Assembly: GCA_945492935.1 (NCBI GenBank)
Contig: CALYVE010000038.1
Span: 1-9,647, forward strand
DNA: 9,647 nt
From: an uncultured Lachnospiraceae bacterium
GTDB taxonomy: Bacteria; Bacillota; Clostridia; Lachnospirales; Lachnospiraceae
Direction: 5' to 3'
The number at the start of each line of letters is the position of its first letter. The stretch's first letter is position 1. The notes beneath the pieces were generated by a model that saw only the letters and a program-made list of their open reading frames with translations, made no database searches and was not told the origin of the DNA. Positions 1-5,783 of the stretch are shown here, piece after piece. A program made the translations under genes and the position numbers.

Positions 1-6
1 ATATAG

Positions 7-47
7 AAATCCGGCATTTTGAATAATCAAGATGCCGGATTTTTCTT
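7..47 (+). terminator. Rho-independent terminator of the gene upstream of the window
   Basis: Bases 7-21 pair with 28-42 along the whole length, with one G-T wobble (18 with 31), around the 6-base loop AATAAT. The core is ATCCGGCAT against ATGCCGGAT. A T-rich tract (TTTTTCTTTG) follows on the + strand, so it terminates transcription arriving from the left. The gene it serves lies outside the window. Since pflB usually sits directly before pflA, pyruvate formate-lyase is the natural guess, but nothing here proves it. Confidence 0.9.
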
Positions 48-68
48 TGTATTTTTCATCGATTTTTC

Positions 69-97
69 TAAACAATTTTCCTGAAATGTGTTATAAT
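69..97 (+). promoter_or_regulatory. pflA promoter (extended -10)
   Basis: A perfect TATAAT lies at 92-97 and is preceded by TG at 89-90, giving the extended -10 form TGNTATAAT. A -35-like TAAACA (four of six consensus bases) lies at 69-74 with a 17-base spacer. Transcription would start near 104, leaving a leader of about 54 bases before the TTG start of pflA. This implies that pflA has its own promoter downstream of the terminator at 7-47, although some read-through may also feed it. Confidence 0.7.
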
Positions 98-109
98 AAA
101 TTTGGTAGT

Positions 110-131
110 GGGCGCTTCGAAAAAAGCGACC
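110..131 (+). promoter_or_regulatory. Stem-loop in the pflA leader
   Basis: CGCTT at 113-117 pairs with AAGCG at 124-128 around a 6-base loop. GG at 110-111 and CC at 130-131 extend the stem across a G/A mismatch. It lies between the predicted transcription start (about 104) and the ribosome binding site (146-152). No U-tract follows, so it is not a terminator. It could stabilise the 5' end or tune translation. The fold is visible; the function is inferred. Confidence 0.45.
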
Positions 132-145
132 TAATAAAAGTAAAG

Positions 146-160
146 AAGGTGGATTTTTTG
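146..160 (+). promoter_or_regulatory. Ribosome binding site that fixes the pflA TTG start
   Basis: AAGGTGG at 146-152 lies 5-6 bases before TTG at 158-160. AGGTG is an exact part of the Shine-Dalgarno complement. No ATG or GTG in this frame lies nearby. The only upstream in-frame ATG (32) is inside the terminator stem and before the promoter, so it cannot be used. Confidence 0.75.
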
Positions 161-913
161 GAAGGTTTAATACATTCAATTGAAACATTTGGAACGGTTG
201 ATGGTCCGGGCACAAGATATGTTGTTTTTGTAAAAGGCTGTCCGATGCGATGCCAGTATTGTCACAATCCTGATACTTGGGAGACTGTCGGTGCTACACG
301 CATGACACCGGAGCAGATACTGGATGATTATGAGAGATACAAGGAGTTTTATCATGGCGGCGGCATCACTGTCACAGGCGGTGAACCGCTTGTTCAAATC
401 GACTTTTTGATTGAACTTTTTGAGCTTGCAAAAACAAGAGATATTCATACCTGTCTGGATACATCCGGAATTATGTTCCGCCGAAACAATCCGGAACTTT
501 TGGCAAAATATGACAGACTGATGAAGTCTACGGATTTGATTATGCTTGATATTAAGCATATTGATCCGGAAGAACATAAGAAGCTTACCGCACAACCGAT
601 TGATAATATTTTAGACTTCCTTTCTTATCTTGATGAGAAAGAAAAAACAATCTGGATTCGTCACGTGCTTGTGCCGGGCATTACATTGATTCCTGAATAT
701 CTTGAAAGACTTGGGTATTACATTGGCCAGTTCAAGCATATTAAAGCACTTGATGTTTTGCCGTATCATAGCATGGGCAAGACGAAGTACGAGCAGCTTG
801 GCATTGACTATGTGCTTAAGGATGTACCGGAGGCAACAAAAGAGCAGGCGATTGAGGCGCGTGGTATTATCATTGGGGCGATGAAAAAACGTCGCCATGA
901 CATGGGAGAATAG
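158..913 (+). CDS. pflA: Pyruvate formate-lyase activating enzyme (radical SAM)
   Basis: This cytoplasmic enzyme uses S-adenosylmethionine and a [4Fe-4S] cluster to put the glycyl radical on pyruvate formate-lyase, which splits pyruvate into acetyl-CoA and formate without oxygen. The product is 251 residues from the TTG start, close to the roughly 246 of E. coli PflA. The cluster motif CxxxCxxC is Cys28, Cys32 and Cys35, inside the typical GCPMRCQYCHNPDTW stretch. The radical-SAM GGEP motif is at residues 74-77. The N-terminus (IHSIETFGTVDGPGTRYVVF) is characteristic of PflA. There is no extra 8-Fe ferredoxin insert, which argues against the glycerol dehydratase or other glycyl-radical activases. 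The TTG start is chosen from the ribosome binding site. The gene has its own promoter, and its partner pflB is presumably just left of the window. It appears transcriptionally separate from the pentose operon downstream. Confidence 0.95.
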   Translation: MEGLIHSIETFGTVDGPGTRYVVFVKGCPMRCQYCHNPDTWETVGATRMTPEQILDDYERYKEFYHGGGITVTGGEPLVQIDFLIELFELAKTRDIHTCLDTSGIMFRRNNPELLAKYDRLMKSTDLIMLDIKHIDPEEHKKLTAQPIDNILDFLSYLDEKEKTIWIRHVLVPGITLIPEYLERLGYYIGQFKHIKALDVLPYHSMGKTKYEQLGIDYVLKDVPEATKEQAIEARGIIIGAMKKRRHDMGE

Positions 914-918
914 CCCGT

Positions 919-951
919 AAGAGAGCCCGAATGGGTGTTATCTTCTTTTTT
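919..951 (+). terminator. Probable terminator after pflA
   Basis: An imperfect hairpin starts six bases after the pflA stop. AAGA at 919-922 pairs with TCTT at 941-944, and GCCC at 925-928 pairs with GGGT at 933-936, around a GAAT loop, with an internal bulge between the two helices. Six T residues follow (946-951). The stem is weaker than the other terminators in the window, so termination may be partial. Confidence 0.5.
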
Positions 952-954
952 GTA

Positions 955-1069
955 TTGTGTAGCAACATAGGTACAACATTATCGCAATTTTTTGGATGTA
1001 TAACCGTGTTGTTTTTATTACAATAAATATGGAAATAAATGCAGAATTATGCGCGATTTTTGACGCAAT
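955..1069 (+). promoter_or_regulatory. Candidate promoter and operator region of the pentose operon
   Basis: This is the only long gap before the GH3 gene. The best -10 candidate is TACAAT at 1019-1024 (five of six bases), but no good -35 stands 16-18 bases upstream. A second candidate is TATAAC at 999-1004. A spaced inverted repeat, TTGT-N7-ACAA (1009-1023), overlaps the first -10. CAACAT occurs twice, at 963-968 and 974-979, eleven bases (one helical turn) apart, and ACAACA (973-978) is inverted as TGTTGT (1007-1012). A further TGCG/CGCA inverted repeat spans 1050-1067. These look like regulator-binding sites but match no operator I can name with confidence; I see no clear catabolite-response (cre) element. 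Confidence 0.35.
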
Positions 1070-1084
1070 CTGACATTAATAATC

Positions 1085-1102
1085 AAGGAGGTGCAACAAT
1101 TG
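1085..1102 (+). promoter_or_regulatory. Ribosome binding site that fixes the GH3 TTG start
   Basis: AAGGAGGTG at 1085-1093 is a near-complete Shine-Dalgarno sequence, with AAGGAGG ending 8 bases before TTG at 1100-1102. A GTG at 1091-1093 is in the same frame but lies within the Shine-Dalgarno sequence itself, so it cannot be the start. Confidence 0.8.
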
Positions 1103-3244
1103 GAAAAGACATTTCGTGAGATGGCCGAGGAGTTAGTTGGTCAGATGACAGTTGACGAATTGGCTACGCAGTTGAAGTATGATTCTCCGGCAATTCCAAG
1201 ACTCGGAATTCCAGCGTATAACTGGTGGAATGAGGTATTACATGGAGTTGCAAGAGCAGGTACGGCAACTGTTTTCCCGCAGGCGATTGCTTTGGCAGCG
1301 ATGTTTGATGACAAGTTTTTGAAGGAGATTGCAGAGACAATATCAACAGAAGCGCGTGCCAAATACAATGCACAATCAGCCGATGAAGACAGAGATATTT
1401 ACAAGGGACTTACCGTATGGTCACCAAATGTAAATATTTTCAGAGATCCAAGATGGGGCAGAGGACACGAGACATATGGTGAGGATCCATATCTTACTTC
1501 AAGATTAGGTGTTTCTTTCATCAAGGGCTTACAGGGAGATGGCAAGTATTTGAAGACTGCAGCATGTGCGAAGCATTTTGCTGTACACTCAGGTCCGGAA
1601 GCTATCCGTCACAGCTTTAATGCGGTTGCAACAAAGAAGGATATGTATGAGACATATCTGCCTGCATTTAAGGCTGCTGTTCAGGAAGCTAACGTTGAGA
1701 CAGTCATGGGTGCTTATAACCGTACGAACGGAGAGCCTTGTTGTGGTAGTAAGACACTCCTTGTAGATATACTTAAGAAAGAGTGGGGATTTGACGGGCA
1801 CATCGTTTCAGACTGTTGGGCGATTCGTGATTTCCACACAAACCACATGGTGACAAGCTCTGCTGCAGAATCGGCAGCTTTAGCACTTAAGAACGGATGC
1901 GACCTTAACTGTGGTAACACATACCTGCATTTGATGGTTGCTTTGCAGGAAGGTCTTATTACAGAAGATGACCTTCGTACAGCTGCAATCCGTTTGTTTA
2001 CGACAAGATTTAAGCTTGGTTTATTTGCAGATGATTGTGAATATGATGCAATCGGTTACGAGGCAAATGATACTGTCGAGAATCGTGCTATGGCACAGGA
2101 GGCAGGAAGAAAATCAATGGTTATGCTCAAGAACGATGGTATATTACCACTTGACAAGAGCAAACTCAAATCAATCGGTGTTATTGGACCGACAGCAGAT
2201 TCCAAAATCGTTTTGGAAGGTAACTATAACGGTACCGCTTCAGAGTACATCACAAATCTTGAGGGTATTCGTGAGGCAGTGGGACCGGATGTGCGTATTT
2301 ATTATTCGGAAGGCTGTCACTTGTACAAGAATCGTGTACAGGAACTTGCTTTGCCGAACGATCGTATCAGTGAAGCTAAGACAGTTGCAAGACATAGTGA
2401 TGTTGTTATTCTTTGCCTGGGTCTTGATTCGACAATCGAAGGTGAAGAAGGAGATACAGGTAACAGCTTTGCAGCCGGTGATAAGAACAGCTTGTTCCTT
2501 CCGGAATCTCAGCAGGAGCTTTTGAAGGCAGTTGTTGAGATTGGCAAGCCGACAGTCGTTGTTATAAACGCCGGAAGTGCACTTGATGTGAGCTACGCAG
2601 ATGAGCATTGCAACGCCATTATTGACAGCTGGTATAGTGGCGGACCGGGCGGACGGGCACTCGCAGATTTATTGTTTGGCAAGTGCAGCCCAAGTGCTAA
2701 GCTTCCTGTTACATTCTACTATGACCGTAACCTTCCGGATTTCGAAGATTACAGCATGAAGAATCGTACCTATCGTTATATGGAGGATGAGGCGCTTTAT
2801 CCATTCGGATTTGGTCTTAGCTATACAACCTTCAAATACGATGACTTTACAGTAGCAGATGCCGGAGACGGTGTAACATGTGAGGTAACTGTAACGAATA
2901 CAGGCTCGTATGATGCAGATGAAGTCGTTCAGGTATATGTTGCGAACAATATCAAAGAAAAGGTTGCAAACGGCAAGAATGCTTCTTATGAGGCAGTGAT
3001 TGACGTAAACAACCAGCCGAGATATAGCTTATGCGGATTTACTCGTGTAAATCTGAAGGCCGGCGAGAGCAAGAAGGTAACTGTTCCGGTTGCTGCGCTT
3101 GCATTCGAAACGGTTCTTGAGGATGGAAGCAGAGCAACTCTTGCTGGTGAGTACACATTATTCATCGGCGGACAGCAGCCGGATGCAAGAAGTGCAGCCC
3201 TTATGAAGCAGGAGTGCTTAACACAGAGTGTACAGCGTGCATAA
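1100..3244 (+). CDS. Glycoside hydrolase family 3, probable beta-xylosidase
   Basis: This enzyme removes terminal sugars from the non-reducing end of oligosaccharides by a retaining mechanism. The product is 714 residues from the TTG start. No signal peptide or membrane segment is present, so it acts in the cytoplasm on imported oligosaccharides. The N-terminal GH3 barrel spans about residues 25-300, the C-terminal alpha/beta domain about 340-565, and a fibronectin-III-like domain about 600-700. The nucleophile is Asp238 in IVSDCW, and the substrate-binding Lys158-His159 pair lies in AKHFAVHSG. The loop GEEGDTG (about 448-454) is the likely site of the acid/base glutamate. YNWWNEVLHGVAR (40-52) and VSDCW resemble the beta-xylosidase branch of GH3 more than the VSDW beta-glucosidases. 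No PA14 insert is apparent at this length. The gene opens the pentose operon, 40 bases before the transaldolase gene. Alpha-L-arabinofuranosidase or beta-glucosidase side activity is possible. The GH3 call is very sure; the xylosidase specificity is likely from motifs and context. Confidence 0.9.
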   Translation: MEKTFREMAEELVGQMTVDELATQLKYDSPAIPRLGIPAYNWWNEVLHGVARAGTATVFPQAIALAAMFDDKFLKEIAETISTEARAKYNAQSADEDRDIYKGLTVWSPNVNIFRDPRWGRGHETYGEDPYLTSRLGVSFIKGLQGDGKYLKTAACAKHFAVHSGPEAIRHSFNAVATKKDMYETYLPAFKAAVQEANVETVMGAYNRTNGEPCCGSKTLLVDILKKEWGFDGHIVSDCWAIRDFHTNHMVTSSAAESAALALKNGCDLNCGNTYLHLMVALQEGLITEDDLRTAAIRLFTTRFKLGLFADDCEYDAIGYEANDTVENRAMAQEAGRKSMVMLKNDGILPLDKSKLKSIGVIGPTADSKIVLEGNYNGTASEYITNLEGIREAVGPDVRIYYSEGCHLYKNRVQELALPNDRISEAKTVARHSDVVILCLGLDSTIEGEEGDTGNSFAAGDKNSLFLPESQQELLKAVVEIGKPTVVVINAGSALDVSYADEHCNAIIDSWYSGGPGGRALADLLFGKCSPSAKLPVTFYYDRNLPDFEDYSMKNRTYRYMEDEALYPFGFGLSYTTFKYDDFTVADAGDGVTCEVTVTNTGSYDADEVVQVYVANNIKEKVANGKNASYEAVIDVNNQPRYSLCGFTRVNLKAGESKKVTVPVAALAFETVLEDGSRATLAGEYTLFIGGQQPDARSAALMKQECLTQSVQRA

Positions 3245-3284
3245 TATTTATATTTAATTATTAAGAAATGAAGAGGAAAAAAGA

Positions 3285-3938
3285 ATGAAATTTTTTATCG
3301 ACACAGCTAATGTAGAAGACATTAAGAAAGCAAATGACATGGGTGTAATCTGTGGTGTTACAACAAACCCTTCTTTGATTGCTAAGGAAGGAAGAGATTT
3401 CAATGAGGTTATCGCTGAAATCGCTTCTATCGTAGATGGCCCTATTTCAGGTGAGGTAAAGGCAACAACAGTTGATGCAGAGGGCATGATTGCAGAAGGT
3501 AGAGAAATCGCTAAGATTCATCCGAATATGGTTGTTAAGATTCCTATGACAGTAGAAGGTCTTAAGGCAGTTAAGGTTCTTTCAGCAGAAGGTATCAAGA
3601 CAAACGTAACATTGATTTTTAGTGCTAATCAGGCATTACTTGCTGCTCGTGCAGGTGCTACATATGTTTCTCCATTCCTTGGCCGTTTGGACGACATCAG
3701 CCAGCCGGGTATTGATTTGATTCGCCAGATTTCAGAAATCTTTGCAATTTATGACCTTGACACAGAGATTATCTCAGCTTCAGTTCGTAATCCGATTCAT
3801 GTAACTGATTGTGCACTTGCAGGTGCTGATATCGCTACTGTTCCTTACTCAGTAATCGAGCAGATGACAAAGCACCCACTTACAGATCAGGGTATCGCAA
3901 AGTTCCAGAAGGATTATGAGGCAGTATTCGGAAAGTAA
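3285..3938 (+). CDS. tal: Transaldolase, small TalC/MipB-type
   Basis: Transaldolase moves a dihydroxyacetone unit between sedoheptulose 7-phosphate and glyceraldehyde 3-phosphate in the non-oxidative pentose phosphate pathway. The product is 217 residues, the size of the short TalC/fructose-6-phosphate-aldolase family rather than the 315-residue TalB type. MKFFIDTANVEDI and GVTTNPSLIAKEG are family signatures. Lys85 in VVKIPMT is the Schiff-base lysine, at the same number as in E. coli FsaA. The two residues known to separate the activities favour transaldolase: Glu57 stands where FsaA has Gln59, and Phe131 where FsaA has Tyr131. Automated pipelines may nevertheless label it fructose-6-phosphate aldolase (fsa). 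It starts at an ATG about 8 bases after an AGAGGA ribosome binding site. It lies 40 bases after the GH3 stop and 13 bases before the transketolase N gene, so co-transcription is almost certain. Confidence 0.93.
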   Translation: MKFFIDTANVEDIKKANDMGVICGVTTNPSLIAKEGRDFNEVIAEIASIVDGPISGEVKATTVDAEGMIAEGREIAKIHPNMVVKIPMTVEGLKAVKVLSAEGIKTNVTLIFSANQALLAARAGATYVSPFLGRLDDISQPGIDLIRQISEIFAIYDLDTEIISASVRNPIHVTDCALAGADIATVPYSVIEQMTKHPLTDQGIAKFQKDYEAVFGK

Positions 3939-3951
3939 AAAGGAGATAATT

Positions 3952-4782
3952 ATGACAACACTTGAACTTCAGAAGAAGGCACTTGAAGTTAGAAAGGGCA
4001 TCGTAAGCTCTGTTCATAGTGCTAAGGCTGGTCATCCGGGCGGATCGTTATCAGCCGCTGATATTTTCACATATTTGTATTTTGAGGAGTTGAATGTAGA
4101 TCCGGCGGATCCGAAGAAGGCAGACCGTGACCGTTTTGTTCTTTCCAAAGGTCATACAGCTCCGGGATATTATTCGGCTCTTGCAAACAGAGGATTTTTC
4201 CCTGTAGAAGATTTGCTCACACTTCGTCATACCGGTTCGTACCTTCAGGGACATCCGGATATGAAACATATTCCTGGTGTTGATATGTCTTCAGGTTCTC
4301 TTGGACAGGGTCTTTCTTGTGCAGTTGGTATGGCACTTGCTGCTAAGCTTAAGGGTGAGTCTTACCGTACATATTGTTTATGTGGTGACGGTGAGATCCA
4401 GGAAGGTCAGATCTGGGAGGCAGCTATGTTTGCCGGCCATAGAAAACTTGACAATCTTGTAGTGATTGTTGATAACAATAACCTTCAGATTGACGGTACA
4501 GTTGAAGAAGTATGTTCACCATATCCGATTGCAGAGAAGTTTGCTGCATTTAACTTCCACACAATTGAGATTAACGGTAATGATATGGATGAGATTCGCA
4601 AGGCTCTTGATGAGGCGAAGGCTACAAAGGGTATGCCTACAGCAATCGTCGCACATACGGTTAAGGGCAAGGGCGTATCATTCATGGAGAACAATGTCGG
4701 ATGGCATGGTAAGGCTCCTAACGATGAAGAATTTGCTAAGGCAATGGAAGAACTTGGAAAGGCAGGTGAAGGCTTGTGTTAG
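3952..4782 (+). CDS. Transketolase N-terminal subunit (thiamine-pyrophosphate-binding)
   Basis: This is one half of a split transketolase, which moves two-carbon ketol units between pentose, heptose and hexose phosphates. The product is 276 residues and holds only the pyrophosphate-binding domain. Features are GHPGGS at 27-32, SKGHTAPGYYSAL near residues 63-75, and the thiamine pyrophosphate motif GDGE at 145-148, closing with DNNN at 174-177, which coordinates the metal and diphosphate. The ATG at 3952 is chosen because AAAAGGAG stands 7 bases upstream. An in-frame ATG at 3916 lies inside the transaldolase gene and has no ribosome binding site. The stop codon overlaps the C-subunit gene by 7 bases, so the subunits are translationally coupled. 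Single-chain transketolases are about 660 residues; the two pieces here sum to about 588, as is normal for the two-subunit type of archaea and many Firmicutes. Confidence 0.95.
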   Translation: MTTLELQKKALEVRKGIVSSVHSAKAGHPGGSLSAADIFTYLYFEELNVDPADPKKADRDRFVLSKGHTAPGYYSALANRGFFPVEDLLTLRHTGSYLQGHPDMKHIPGVDMSSGSLGQGLSCAVGMALAAKLKGESYRTYCLCGDGEIQEGQIWEAAMFAGHRKLDNLVVIVDNNNLQIDGTVEEVCSPYPIAEKFAAFNFHTIEINGNDMDEIRKALDEAKATKGMPTAIVAHTVKGKGVSFMENNVGWHGKAPNDEEFAKAMEELGKAGEGLC

Positions 4783-5714
4783 AAGATAAGAAAATCGCAA
4801 CTCGTGACAGCTACGGTAATGCGTTAGTTGCACTTGGAGAAAAAGAAAGCAATTTGATCGTTTTAGACGCAGACCTTGCAGCTGCAACAAAGACAGGCGT
4901 ATTTAAGAAGGCTTTTCCTGAACGCCATATCGACTGCGGTATTGCTGAGTCAAACATGATGGGTATTGCAGCAGGTCTTTCAACTTGCGGTTATGTACCA
5001 TTTGTTAGTACATTTGCTATGTTCGCTGCCGGTAGAGCATTCGAGCAGGTTCGTAACAGCATTGGTTATCCAAAGCTTAATGTTAAGATTGGTGCTACAC
5101 ATGCAGGTATTTCTGTCGGTGAAGATGGTGCTACACATCAGTGTAACGAGGATCTCGCATTAATGCGTACAATCCCGGGCATGGTTGTAATTAACCCTGC
5201 TGATGATGTTGAGGCTCAGGCTGCTGTTAAGGCTGCTTATGAGCATCAGGGTCCTGTATATATCCGTTTCGGCCGTTTGGCAGCACCGATTGTGAATGAT
5301 GCACCGGATTACAAGTTTGAGCTTGGTAAGGGTGTTACATTAAAGGATGGTAAGGATGTAACAATTATTGCAACCGGTCTTGAAGTTGCTTACGCATTGA
5401 AGGCTGCTGATATGCTTGAGAAGGATGGCATTAGCGCCCGCGTAATCAATATTCATACAATCAAACCACTGGATGTTGATCTTGTTGTTAAGGCAGCAAA
5501 GGAAACAGGCAAGATCGTTACTGTTGAGGAGCATTCTGTGATTGGTGGTCTTGGTAGTGCAGTTTGTGATGCACTTGCTGAGAAGTGTCCGACTCCGGTA
5601 TGCAAGATTGGTGTAAATGACCAGTTCGGTGAATCAGGCCCAGCTGTTGAATTGATTAAGAAGTATGGTCTTGATGAGGTTGGAATTTACAATCGTGTTA
5701 AGGAATTTATCTAA
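4776..5714 (+). CDS. Transketolase C-terminal subunit (pyrimidine-binding)
   Basis: This second half of the split transketolase completes the active site made with the N subunit. The product is 312 residues. A pyrimidine-binding domain covers about residues 5-170, and a transketolase C-terminal domain about 185-305. Glu58 in CGIAESNMMGIAAGLS is the conserved glutamate that activates the thiamine aminopyrimidine ring. The start is GTG at 4776, 6 bases after AGGTGA (4764-4769), which lies within the end of the N-subunit gene. The reading frames overlap by 7 bases (4776-4782), a layout that favours equal production of the two subunits. DXS-like enzymes share the fold, but the separate N half and pentose genes on both sides make transketolase the better call. 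It is followed by a GC-rich hairpin before the isomerase gene. Confidence 0.94.
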   Translation: MLEDKKIATRDSYGNALVALGEKESNLIVLDADLAAATKTGVFKKAFPERHIDCGIAESNMMGIAAGLSTCGYVPFVSTFAMFAAGRAFEQVRNSIGYPKLNVKIGATHAGISVGEDGATHQCNEDLALMRTIPGMVVINPADDVEAQAAVKAAYEHQGPVYIRFGRLAAPIVNDAPDYKFELGKGVTLKDGKDVTIIATGLEVAYALKAADMLEKDGISARVINIHTIKPLDVDLVVKAAKETGKIVTVEEHSVIGGLGSAVCDALAEKCPTPVCKIGVNDQFGESGPAVELIKKYGLDEVGIYNRVKEFI

Positions 5715-5726
5715 ATTAAATGATAG

Positions 5727-5747
5727 CCGGCGGGAGGCTCCCGCCGG
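5727..5747 (+). promoter_or_regulatory. GC-rich intercistronic hairpin without U-tract
   Basis: CCGGCGGGAG (5727-5736) and CTCCCGCCGG (5738-5747) form a perfect 10-base inverted repeat separated by one base. The transcript would fold into a stem of about 8-9 GC-rich pairs, very stable against this AT-rich background. It is followed by TACAAAGAATATAAAAG, not a run of T, so it is not a standard Rho-independent terminator. It sits 12 bases after the transketolase stop and about 22 bases before the isomerase ribosome binding site. An mRNA-stabilising or processing element, a partial terminator, or a protein-binding palindrome are possible roles. Confidence 0.7.
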
Positions 5748-5783
5748 TACAAAGAATATAAAAGTATTAGGAGGAGTTAAACA

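Noticed and set aside
32..157. Upstream ATG extension of pflA giving 293 residues
   Set aside because: The ATG lies in the stem of the preceding terminator and upstream of the TATAAT at 92-97. The added residues do not resemble PflA, while TTG 158 has a proper ribosome binding site.
1091..1099. GTG start for the GH3 gene
   Set aside because: The GTG is part of the Shine-Dalgarno sequence AAGGAGGTG, which serves the TTG at 1100.
1938..2525. 195-codon + frame within the GH3 gene
   Set aside because: It is a shifted-frame shadow of the GH3 reading frame, with no ribosome binding site and a low-quality translation.
3285..3938. Calling the gene fructose-6-phosphate aldolase (fsa)
   Set aside because: Glu57 and Phe131 are transaldolase-type residues, and the neighbours are pentose phosphate enzymes.
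3916..3951. ATG 3916 as the start of the transketolase N subunit
   Set aside because: It lies inside the transaldolase gene without a ribosome binding site; ATG 3952 has AAAAGGAG 7 bases upstream.
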